A stretch of 26,796 bases of DNA, taken from positions 1 to 26,796 of the forward strand of contig DASXXM010000212.1 of NCBI GenBank assembly GCA_036503065.1, read 5' to 3'. Origin of the DNA: DATEPR01 sp036503065 (lineage in GTDB: Bacteria; Actinomycetota; Actinomycetes; Mycobacteriales; Pseudonocardiaceae). Shown one piece after another: positions 14,601 to 21,348 of this stretch. A model generated the notes under the pieces. The model did not search any database, was not told the origin of the DNA, and saw only the letters and a program-made list of their open reading frames with translations. Position numbers and translations under genes: made by a program. The number at the start of each line of letters is the position of its first letter. The first letter of the stretch is position 1.

Positions 14601-16824
14601 GGCACAGCACTTCGGTCTGCGGGCACCGCTTGTCGCACTCCCGCAACACCTCCGGCCGCAGCGCCCCGGTGAACAGCAGGCGCAGCGGCAGGCGCTGGCC
14701 CTCCAACAGCGGCAGCAGGGCACGCACCATCGACGGCTCGAGGTAGGCGGCGGTGATCGATTCCCGCATCAGGGTGTGCACGACGTACTGCGGCTCACCG
14801 GCGCCCTCCGGCCGCGCGAGCACCACGGCCGCGCCCAGGCTCCACGGCCAGAACAGGTCCCAGACATCGGTGTCGAGCTGAAGGACCCTGTCCTGGTGGT
14901 CCAAGGGAAAGGTCGAGGCCAGCCACGAGACGTGGTTGACGATCCCCCGGTGCCGCACCAGACTCCCCGCCGGCCCGGACACGCAGGCCAGGTTGTCCGA
15001 CGTGACCACCCCGGACACCCGCGCCGACGAGCACGCACCAACCGCGGCCGCGTCGAGGCACACCACCCGATCGCCGGGCACCCGATCCACCAGCGCCGTC
15101 TGCGTCAGCACGAAGTCCGTGTCCGCCAACGCATCCTGATCCAGCACGAACGCGCCGCCCGCCTTGAGCACGGCCAGCACGGCGACCGCGAGGTCGACGC
15201 CGCGTTCCACACAGAGCCCGACCAGCGACTCGGCACCGACACCCACGTCGCGCAGGTGCCACGCCAGCCGGTTGGCCCGCTCGTCCAACTCCCGGTAGCT
15301 CACGGACTCCTTGCGGAACCGGACGGCCACCGCCGACGGCGTGCGATCGACCTGTGCCTCGAACAGCTCGTGCAGGCAGCTGTCGGCCAGGTAGGGCGCC
15401 GCGGTGTCGTTGAACGTGTGGACCACCTGGCGCCGCTCGGCGGCCGGCAGCGGCGCGAGGTCCGCGATCCGGCTGTCGGGTTCGGTGGCGAGCAGTTCCA
15501 GCAGCATCCGGAAGTGCGCCATCAGCCGTTCCGTAGCATCCGGCTGGATCCGGCCGGGCTGGTAGTCGAGGCGGAACCGCAGGTCGTCGTCGTGCAGGCT
15601 GACGTTCAGTACCAGCGGATAGCCGGTCTGCGCCCAGGTCTGGCTAGGCGAGATGGTGAGGCCGTCGTCGTGCTGGTCGTCGCGCGGGAAGTCCGCGTAG
15701 CACAGGATGGTGTCGAAAAGGCGTTGCCCGGCCGGGATTCGGCTGTGCCGCCGCACGTCGGCCAGTGAGGAGTGCTCGACGTCGCGGAGTGCCACGAGTT
15801 GCCGGTGCACGTCCCGGAGCCAGTCGGTGACCGTCGCGTCGGCCGGCACGCGCAGCCGGACCGGCAGCGTGTTGGTCAGCGGGCCGACGATCCGTTCGAT
15901 GCCCGGCAGGTTCGCCGATCGGCCGCTCGTCGTCGAACCGAAGACCACGTCGTCGGCCCCGGCGTACCGGCGCAACAGCAGGGCCCACGCCGCGTGCACG
16001 ACGGTACCGACGGTGATCTGGTACTGCTCGGCCACTTGCCGTAGTTGTTCGGCGAGGCCGGCGGGCAGGCGGCCGGTCAGTGCCCGGCACTCCTGGCTGC
16101 TGGTGCCGCAGCCGTCGCCGCGTTCCGGCGCCAGGATCGGCAGCAGGGTCGGGGTGTCCAGGTCGCCGAGCGTGCGCTGCCAGTACGCGGTGGCCGGTTC
16201 GTGGGCGCCGAGCGAGTCGACGTACCGGCGGAACGGGACCGGATCGGGCAACGCCGGCAGTGCGCCCGTGTCGCGCAGGCTCCGGTAGACGGCGTGCGCC
16301 TCGGCCAGCACGAGTTCGGTGCTCCTGGTGTCGAGCAGGATGTGGTGGCCGTGCCAGATCAGCCGGTGGCTGCGGTCGGCCAGCCGGGCCAAGTCGAACC
16401 GCCGGGGTGGTGTCCGTACCAGGTCGACGCCACGCGCCCGTTCCGCGACGAGGTGGCTGGTCAGTCGGGCCGGCACGGCGGACACCGGGATGTCCCGCCA
16501 GTCGAGCTCACGGAGCTGAACCGGCGCGGTGCGGTGCACCCGCTGCACCGGGTGCGGCCTGCCGTCCCACGCGAACGTGGTGCGCAGCACGGGATGCCGG
16601 TCGACGACATGCTCCAGCGCCTGCCGCAGCAGGGAACTGTCGAGCCTGCCCTCGATTCGGTGGACGGACTGCACGACGTAGTCGGTGCTCTCCGCGTCGT
16701 ACAGGGCGTGGAACAACATGCCGGCCTGCGACGGCGACAGCGGATACTCGTCCACGACCCGCGCCGCGCCGTCGGGCTCCTCGGTGGCCCGGACCGGGTC
16801 CAGGCCCTCACTGGACTCGGACAT
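11605..16824 (-). CDS. NRPS module: C - A (degenerate) - PCP - E-like (degenerate) - serine hydrolase-like
   Basis: The ~1739-residue protein has these domains in order. Condensation (about 25-460) carries HHILLDT near 163, with the catalytic His kept and the motif Gly replaced by Thr. Adenylation (about 486-950) keeps VSYRELDERANRLA, YRTGDLV and the RGFRVELGEIE strand. It lacks the TSGSTGxPKG phosphate loop (LACVSGPAGSLVRHRG instead, with ~8 residues missing) and the A10 lysine (TDGTVDR). The carrier (Ser near 983 in FDLGGDSIRSV) is intact. The epimerisation-like domain (about 1043-1465) has HQLTVDPTSW in place of HHxxxDG, but keeps the ESDGRE glutamate and TVGWFTSSHPLHL. The beta-lactamase/PBP-type serine-hydrolase domain (about 1468-1739) has SLGV for SxxK and an intact HAGTGPVG. 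The ATG at 16824 follows AGGAGG by 6 nt and overlaps the upstream NRPS gene by 17 bp. Confidence 0.9.
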   Translation of the reverse strand: MSESSEGLDPVRATEEPDGAARVVDEYPLSPSQAGMLFHALYDAESTDYVVQSVHRIEGRLDSSLLRQALEHVVDRHPVLRTTFAWDGRPHPVQRVHRTAPVQLRELDWRDIPVSAVPARLTSHLVAERARGVDLVRTPPRRFDLARLADRSHRLIWHGHHILLDTRSTELVLAEAHAVYRSLRDTGALPALPDPVPFRRYVDSLGAHEPATAYWQRTLGDLDTPTLLPILAPERGDGCGTSSQECRALTGRLPAGLAEQLRQVAEQYQITVGTVVHAAWALLLRRYAGADDVVFGSTTSGRSANLPGIERIVGPLTNTLPVRLRVPADATVTDWLRDVHRQLVALRDVEHSSLADVRRHSRIPAGQRLFDTILCYADFPRDDQHDDGLTISPSQTWAQTGYPLVLNVSLHDDDLRFRLDYQPGRIQPDATERLMAHFRMLLELLATEPDSRIADLAPLPAAERRQVVHTFNDTAAPYLADSCLHELFEAQVDRTPSAVAVRFRKESVSYRELDERANRLAWHLRDVGVGAESLVGLCVERGVDLAVAVLAVLKAGGAFVLDQDALADTDFVLTQTALVDRVPGDRVVCLDAAAVGACSSARVSGVVTSDNLACVSGPAGSLVRHRGIVNHVSWLASTFPLDHQDRVLQLDTDVWDLFWPWSLGAAVVLARPEGAGEPQYVVHTLMRESITAAYLEPSMVRALLPLLEGQRLPLRLLFTGALRPEVLRECDKRCPQTEVLCRYGGSEVSGNATVWSGDASAGRVSVGRPIANTRVYVLDDAGLPVPIGVPGEAVLAGDGVARGYHGRPVLTARRFVPDPFGPPGSRCYRTGDLVRWLPDGTLEFLGPLADQVWIRGFRVELGEIESVLSAHPRLARAVVVARDGELVAFVVPRREKAPTTSELRAYLQARLPDFMVPAAFVVLDWLPLHTDGTVDRAALPTRDEPAFVAPGTPVERTLAKVWRDVLRVPNVGVHDSFFDLGGDSIRSVQVMVAARRAGLALTPRQIFANPTIADLAAAVDTPVEAVIVQAEQGTVAGEVPLTPVQRWFTMLDVPRDHYNQSVRLRWHEPVTPEPLRRALEAVVTHHDALRLRLDRTRAGEWHQYIAAYEPGDLLRVLESGEPDAVERATAELHRGLSLRDGPLLRALLVKSGDDRPDELTITVHQLTVDPTSWHILLDDLATAYWQYNSGKPCSLPAKTTSFQHWANRLAAHATSAEFAPEAAYWQQPRPLPHLFPVDRRNGDNTHGSADTVTSTLDRPHTETLLAQRIDELLVTALAQTLSDHTGRSRVDIDIESDGREPLFDDVDLSRTVGWFTSSHPLHLTLPDSLDPRRSNEIVREHLRHTPNHGVGHGIVQYLHPSPPNHLPAAVRFHYHGRSYPNRDTGKFTRVWSGTDRAPDGIRPYLLDVDAVVVDGEVQVHWTYSTSVHRSSTVRSLADAFMSRLTALLAARPPSVVPERAFLDRLSPGAPSTLLRLGRHRVPGVGIALVADGAVVDSWGEGVCSVAGGVPVRPDTVFPAGSLGVHVATLAVLRLARDGVLDLDDEADHYSTGRQLTWRRLLWDDDVVVVQRLLRGVLGLPFADLMRELVFAPLGMRDSGYGAAFTDSRVDRLAVGHGVDGAPVPGGLAADGLWTTAFDLAQVAVEIGRAWIGGGAVLNRWAVDQLLTRSADTGHGLGTVVRTSGGVRWYGHAGTGPVGYRSYSAVGLESGAGVVVLANGEAGHEFVADLLAELGVGIRV

Positions 16825-19800
16825 CACTGACCTCCTGTGGCCACGGCTGGTCCGGATGTGCGCACGCGTGGTCCAGCAGCCGGATGAACCGCTGCTGCAG
16901 ATCGGTCACCACGTGCTCGGGATACCGCGCGAGATCGTGTTCCCACCGCAACGTGTAGGCGCCGGCGCCGCGGTGTCCCGAGCTTCTGGCGTGTTGGAGG
17001 CTCCTGTTGAGCACGACCACGTTCAGTTCGTTGCCGGCGTGTCCGTTGCCGCGGTCGCGCAACTCCGGCCGCCAGTCCCCGAAACGCAGTTCCGGCATGG
17101 GCGAGTCGTACTGGCTGAACAGAATCGGGTACCGCAGGTCGGGCCTTGCCAGCCGCAGCACGTCGGGCATCCGTTGGTGCCGGCCCGCCTCGCCGACCAC
17201 CGTCATCTCGGCCCGCACGGCCGCTGCCGCCGTCTCGCCCGCCGCTGCCGACCGAACCAGCGGCAGGACGTGCGCGAACCGCCCGACGACGTCCGTCGTC
17301 TCGACACCCCGGTTCGCGAAACCGGACCCGATGACGTGCCGGTCCGCGCCATGTCGCTCCGAGACCAGCCGACGAAAAGTGGCCAGCAGGAAGGCGAACG
17401 GCGTCACGCCAAGGCGCGCCGCCACCCGTTCCAGCAACACCGACCGCGGGCCACCCAACGACTGCGCACGCATCGTCGACCGAACCTCCGCCGGTGCCAC
17501 CACCTGTGGGCCGAGCGCGGTCAACCTCCCGCGCCAGAAGAGCCCGGCAGCGACGCCGTCCGGGCCGGCCACCCAACGACGCTGTTGGGCGGCCCAGTCG
17601 AAGTAGGTGACGGCGCTCTCGGCGGGCCGCCACTCGTCACCCCGCGCGAAGCGACAGTAGGCGTCCTGGACCTGGCCCAGGAACACGCCGACCGACCAGC
17701 CGTCGTGCACCAGATGGTGCGCGCGCTGCACCAGGACCGAGCCACCGGGATGCCGGATCAGATCCCAGGCCAGCAACGGGAAGTCGTCGTAGCGAATCGG
17801 CGACGCGACCAGCTCGGCGACGAGCGCGTCCACATCGGACGATGCCACGTCGTGCTGCCCGAGCAGGGTGACGTCCGCCAGGTCCGCCCGCGTGCCGACG
17901 AGGCCGCGCGGCGTCCGCCCCCAGCGGCAGCACAGCGCGGGTTGGCCTGCCACGACCGCACGCAGCGCGCGTGCCAGCAGGGCCGCGTCCGGCATCCCGG
18001 GACCGGCCAGGACCAGTTGGGCCTGATACGCAAGGGAATCGCCGGTCACCTCCTCGGCACGGACGATCGCCTCCTGGGTCAGGCTCCCGACACCCTCACG
18101 GGCGCCATGCCCCGCGCTGCCGGCCACCGTCGTCCGCCCGGCCTCGGTCACGAGTCGCGCCTGGTCGCGCAGGGTCTGCGTGAGGGTCAGCAACCCCGGC
18201 GGGACGGCGATGCCGCGCGCGACGAGCCGCGCCCGGAGCGCGATGAGGTCCAGCGAACCGGCGCCAAGGCCGACCAGGCTGTCGTCGGGTGTGCGGGCCA
18301 CGGCGCCGCAGGCCAGCCGCCAGTCCTCGGCCAGGCGCGCCTCCGCTGGATCGGGCTCCGGTTCGGTGGTGTGGTCGGCCAGCCGCGCCAGCAGCGTCGT
18401 CGGGTCGGGCAGCGCGGTGCGGTCGATCTTCTGGTGGTCCGTCAACGCCAGCGCCGGTACCTGTACGACCACCGCCGGGATCATGTGCTCCGGGAGCCGC
18501 TCGCCGAGCCGACGCCGGAGGTCCGCGCCGTCCAGATCACCCGCGCCGGTCACGTAGCCGACCAGCCGCGGGCGGCCGATCTCGGGCTCCCACACGGTCA
18601 CCGCGGCCTCGGCCACCGACGGGTCCGCCCGCAGCCACGCCTCGACCTCGCCGAGTTCGATGCGGTGGCCGTGCACCTTGACCTGGTCGTCCGCCCGCCC
18701 GACGAACGCCAGCTGCCCGTCGGACCGCCACCGCACCAGGTCACCGGTCCGGTACATCCGGCCGCCCGGGTTGAACGGATCCCGCACGAACTTCTCGGCG
18801 GTCAGCTCCGGCCGGCCCAGATAGCCGCGACCGACCCCCGCACCGCCGACGTGCAACTCGCCGACGGCACCGACGGACACCGGCGCACCCGCGCCGTCCA
18901 GCACGTAGGCCGTCGCGTTCGTGATCGTCCGGCCGATCGGCGGCGTGCCAGCGGAACCGGGCACGACGGACGCGTAGGTGGCGATCACGGCGGTCTCGGT
19001 CGGCCCGTACAGGTTGACGAACCGGTAGGACGCGTCCGCGGGCGGCGTCAGGTAGAGCCGCTCGCCGCCCGTCATCAGCACCCGCAGGCCGGACTCCCGC
19101 AGCCAGCCGTGCTGGACCGCGAGGATCGCGACCGGCGTGATCAGGCAGACGGCCCGCAGCCGGGTGTCGACGACCCAGCGGCACAGGTCCGCTGGCGCGC
19201 GCCGGGCCGCCGCGGGCGCGATGTGCAGTTCGGCACCGGCGGCCAGGTTGCCCCAGACCTCCCAGGACGCGACGTCGAAGGTGCCGGCCGCGGTCTGGCC
19301 GACCCGGTCGCCGGGCTGGACGCCGATCGCGCCGACGTACCACTGCACCGTATTGGCGATGTTCCGGTGTTCGATCATGACGCCCTTGGGCACACCGGTG
19401 GCGCCGGACGTGTAGCTCACGTACGCCAGGTCGTCCGGCGCGACGTCGGTCACCGGTGCCGCGACCGGAGCCCACGACAGGTCATCGACCATGAGCGTCG
19501 CAACATCCAGGTCCGCCAACGCACCCACAGCGTCCACATCGGACACGACAAGGCGCACACCGGCGTCGTCCAGCATGAACCGCAGCCGCGCCACCGGGGA
19601 CGAGCGCTCCAGCGGCAGGTACGCCGCGCCGGCACGCAGGACACCGAGCCAGGCCACGACCAGCCGCGCCGATTCGGCCAGCAGGACGCCGACCACGTCG
19701 CCGGTCCCGACACCGGCCGCGGTCAGCCGGGTCGCGACCGCGTTCGCCCTGCGGTCCAGTTCGCGGTAGGACAGTTCACCGGATTCGTCGACGACCGCCG

Positions 19801-19870
19801 TCGTGTCGGGCGAGACCGCGACGCGCGCGGCGACGAGCGCCGGCACCGTTCGCAAGTTCAGGCTTCGCAC
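16808..19870 (-). CDS. NRPS: adenylation - carrier - condensation
   Basis: The 1020-residue protein begins directly with an adenylation domain (about 8-480) whose core motifs are intact: LSYRELDRRAN, YVSYTSGATGVPKGV (about 151-165), FDVASWE, NLYGPTE, YRTGDLVRW, GRADDQVKVHGHRIELGE, LPEHMIP and the A10 lysine in HQKIDR. The carrier has GLGAGSLDL, with the phosphopantetheine serine near residue 538 in an atypical context. The C-terminal condensation domain (about 580-1010) has a complete HHLVHDG near 721. Hand alignment to the GrsA positions gives the specificity residues D-V-W-L-M-G-L-V-I-K, which I cannot assign to an amino acid. The start is GTG at 19868-19870 with GAGGAGA about 7 nt upstream. 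It starts the chain, having no upstream C domain, and its last 17 bp overlap the next NRPS gene. Confidence 0.93.
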   Translation of the reverse strand: MRSLNLRTVPALVAARVAVSPDTTAVVDESGELSYRELDRRANAVATRLTAAGVGTGDVVGVLLAESARLVVAWLGVLRAGAAYLPLERSSPVARLRFMLDDAGVRLVVSDVDAVGALADLDVATLMVDDLSWAPVAAPVTDVAPDDLAYVSYTSGATGVPKGVMIEHRNIANTVQWYVGAIGVQPGDRVGQTAAGTFDVASWEVWGNLAAGAELHIAPAAARRAPADLCRWVVDTRLRAVCLITPVAILAVQHGWLRESGLRVLMTGGERLYLTPPADASYRFVNLYGPTETAVIATYASVVPGSAGTPPIGRTITNATAYVLDGAGAPVSVGAVGELHVGGAGVGRGYLGRPELTAEKFVRDPFNPGGRMYRTGDLVRWRSDGQLAFVGRADDQVKVHGHRIELGEVEAWLRADPSVAEAAVTVWEPEIGRPRLVGYVTGAGDLDGADLRRRLGERLPEHMIPAVVVQVPALALTDHQKIDRTALPDPTTLLARLADHTTEPEPDPAEARLAEDWRLACGAVARTPDDSLVGLGAGSLDLIALRARLVARGIAVPPGLLTLTQTLRDQARLVTEAGRTTVAGSAGHGAREGVGSLTQEAIVRAEEVTGDSLAYQAQLVLAGPGMPDAALLARALRAVVAGQPALCCRWGRTPRGLVGTRADLADVTLLGQHDVASSDVDALVAELVASPIRYDDFPLLAWDLIRHPGGSVLVQRAHHLVHDGWSVGVFLGQVQDAYCRFARGDEWRPAESAVTYFDWAAQQRRWVAGPDGVAAGLFWRGRLTALGPQVVAPAEVRSTMRAQSLGGPRSVLLERVAARLGVTPFAFLLATFRRLVSERHGADRHVIGSGFANRGVETTDVVGRFAHVLPLVRSAAAGETAAAAVRAEMTVVGEAGRHQRMPDVLRLARPDLRYPILFSQYDSPMPELRFGDWRPELRDRGNGHAGNELNVVVLNRSLQHARSSGHRGAGAYTLRWEHDLARYPEHVVTDLQQRFIRLLDHACAHPDQPWPQEVSDVRVQ

Positions 19871-19933
19871 GCAACGTCTCCTCGGTCGACGAGCTCGGTA
19901 CCACTCACCATCACCGGCCGGCCCTTCGTGCCT

Positions 19934-20059
19934 CTATCGAGCCGCCATCGAACGGCGCAGGGCCGGCCTCAGCAGGTTCAGTGGCACGCCGCCCAGCAGT
20001 CCCAGCGCCAGCAGGAGGTGGTAGCCGAGCGGCGGGCGGACGGGCGAGAACGGTGTCAT
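19934..20059 (-). CDS. 41-aa hydrophobic peptide, first gene of the NRPS operon
   Basis: A short frame runs from ATG at 20057-20059 to TAG at 19934-19936. GGGAG lies about 6 nt upstream of the ATG. The peptide starts MTPFSPVRPPLGYH, has a Leu/Gly-rich stretch of ~20 residues (LGYHLLLALGLLGGVPLNLL) and ends with a basic tail (RPALRRSMAAR), suggesting one membrane helix or an amphipathic membrane anchor. About 35 of 41 codons end in G or C, matching the local coding bias. The gene ends 63 bp before the A-PCP-C gene on the same strand, so co-transcription is likely. It is not an MbtH protein, as both length and motifs differ. The function is unknown; a membrane tether, a signal peptide-like product or a ribosomal substrate are all open. 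Confidence 0.65.
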   Translation of the reverse strand: MTPFSPVRPPLGYHLLLALGLLGGVPLNLLRPALRRSMAAR

Positions 20060-20235
20060 GGTTGCTCCCTGACCGGTTGGGGCTGCTTCGAGAGTCCGGC
20101 CCGACGCCATCAACGGCCCTTCGACCGCCTATCACCGCTGAACCCCGACGAACTGGGCGGCCGGCGCAAAGTCCGATCAGGACATCGGCAGCGGCGACCT
20201 GGTCGCTTGGCTGAGACCGGTGTTAGATCTGTGCG
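20060..20235. promoter_or_regulatory. Divergent promoter region, NRPS operon / nuclease-fold gene
   Basis: This 176-bp gap must hold the NRPS operon promoter on the minus strand and that of the plus-strand gene. TTAGAT at 20223-20228, 7 nt before the GTG at 20236, could be a -10 giving a leaderless transcript for the plus-strand gene, which has no ribosome site. I see no clear SARP-type heptamer repeats for the operon. Confidence 0.3.
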
Positions 20236-21339
20236 GTGTCACTGACGTCGCAGCTTCGGGACGGTGAACTGGGCGCCTGGTGCAAGGCCCGGTTCACCGG
20301 CTCGGCGGACCTCGCCGGCCAGGTCGGCCTCGCCACCCGGGATCGCAGGGTCGTGTCACCGCCCGGTCGGCCCGCCGGGCGGCACTGGGCCGCGATCGGC
20401 GGCGCGTTCGGCGCCCGGCTCGCGGCCCTCGTCCAGCCCGCGCCGCCGTACTACGCGTTGTTCGGCCTGGTGAACGCCGGTCTGGTCCGCCGTTCCTGGG
20501 CCGACGACCAGGCCACCCGCTACCCGACCCACAACAACCTGCCCGCGCACGACCGGATGCTGGACGTGCGACCGACCGCACAGGGTTGGTTCGACCTCGA
20601 CCCGACCGGCTACTACGACTCGGCCGAACCGGATATCCGTGGCGGCTTCCCGGCAGAACCGGTGCTGGCCGAATTACTCGACCGCACCCGCGCCTACTTC
20701 GCGCAGCACGCCCCACCGGGCCGCCTGGGCACCCGCGGCGCCGAGCTCGGCCTGGCGCGGAGCTGCTGGCTGTTGGAGATCTTCGAATCCGTCTACCGCA
20801 GCGGCCAGGTCGACGAGATCCACCGGATGTTCCGGCCCGGCGTGCCCAGCGTGGCCGAACTGCGCGGCACCGCGAGCGAGGCCGTCGTCACCGAACTGGC
20901 GGCACTGGCCGAACAGCTCACCACGCTCGACGCGCTCGGTGCACTGCGCGGCCTGGCCGGTGATCCGCCCGACGGCCAGCCCCTCGGCATCGCCGCGCCC
21001 GCGTTCGTCAACCACTGGGCCGACGGCGACATCGTGCTCACCGGCCCGAACGGCTCGACCCTGCTGGACGTGAAGACGGTGCTCAAGACCGGTGACCGCC
21101 CCCGTGCCACGCAGTGGCTGTGGCAGCTGGTCGCCTACGCCTGGCTGGACGTCGCCGACCGCTACCGCATCCGCGATGTCGGCTTCTACTTCGCCCGGCA
21201 CGGCGTGCTGATCACCTGGCCGCTGGACGACCTGGCCGACCGGTTGCTCGACGGCGGCGACCGGGCCGACGCCCGACGCGAGTTCAACCGCGTCGCCACG
21301 CGGGTGATCACAGCGGAAGGCGCCCGGCCGCCGATCTAG
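20236..21339 (+). CDS. PD-(D/E)XK nuclease-superfamily protein of unknown function
   Basis: The 367-residue protein carries RecB/Cas4-type nuclease motifs near the C terminus: Asp265 in the ADGDIVL strand, Asp278-Val-Lys280 in LLDVKT, and Gln297-xxx-Tyr301 in QLVAYAWLD. Order and spacing match the D...DxK...QxxxY pattern of that superfamily. The N-terminal ~230 residues are not recognised and contain a conserved-looking block rich in aromatic and charged residues (HNNLPAHDRMLDV). No helicase or cas gene is nearby. Members of the superfamily cut or bind DNA, but some have lost activity. The start is GTG at 20236 without a ribosome site. The amidase gene begins 10 bp after its stop, suggesting one transcript. 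Its role beside an NRPS operon is unclear. Confidence 0.65.
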   Translation: MSLTSQLRDGELGAWCKARFTGSADLAGQVGLATRDRRVVSPPGRPAGRHWAAIGGAFGARLAALVQPAPPYYALFGLVNAGLVRRSWADDQATRYPTHNNLPAHDRMLDVRPTAQGWFDLDPTGYYDSAEPDIRGGFPAEPVLAELLDRTRAYFAQHAPPGRLGTRGAELGLARSCWLLEIFESVYRSGQVDEIHRMFRPGVPSVAELRGTASEAVVTELAALAEQLTTLDALGALRGLAGDPPDGQPLGIAAPAFVNHWADGDIVLTGPNGSTLLDVKTVLKTGDRPRATQWLWQLVAYAWLDVADRYRIRDVGFYFARHGVLITWPLDDLADRLLDGGDRADARREFNRVATRVITAEGARPPI

Positions 21340-21348
21340 GGTGTCCAG

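Noticed and set aside
13024..15768. Long open frame on the plus strand opposite the second NRPS gene
   Set aside because: It is a shadow frame produced by high G+C; its translation is rich in Arg, Gln and His and has no domain, while the opposite strand has clear NRPS motifs. The same applies to 16685-20245.
9980..20059. Graspetide-type RiPP pathway (ATP-grasp plus small peptide)
   Set aside because: The ATP-grasp protein looks like the biotin carboxylase/BacD type, the small peptide lacks a Thr/Glu- or Asp-rich core and lies 9 kb away in another operon. Left open only as a weak idea.
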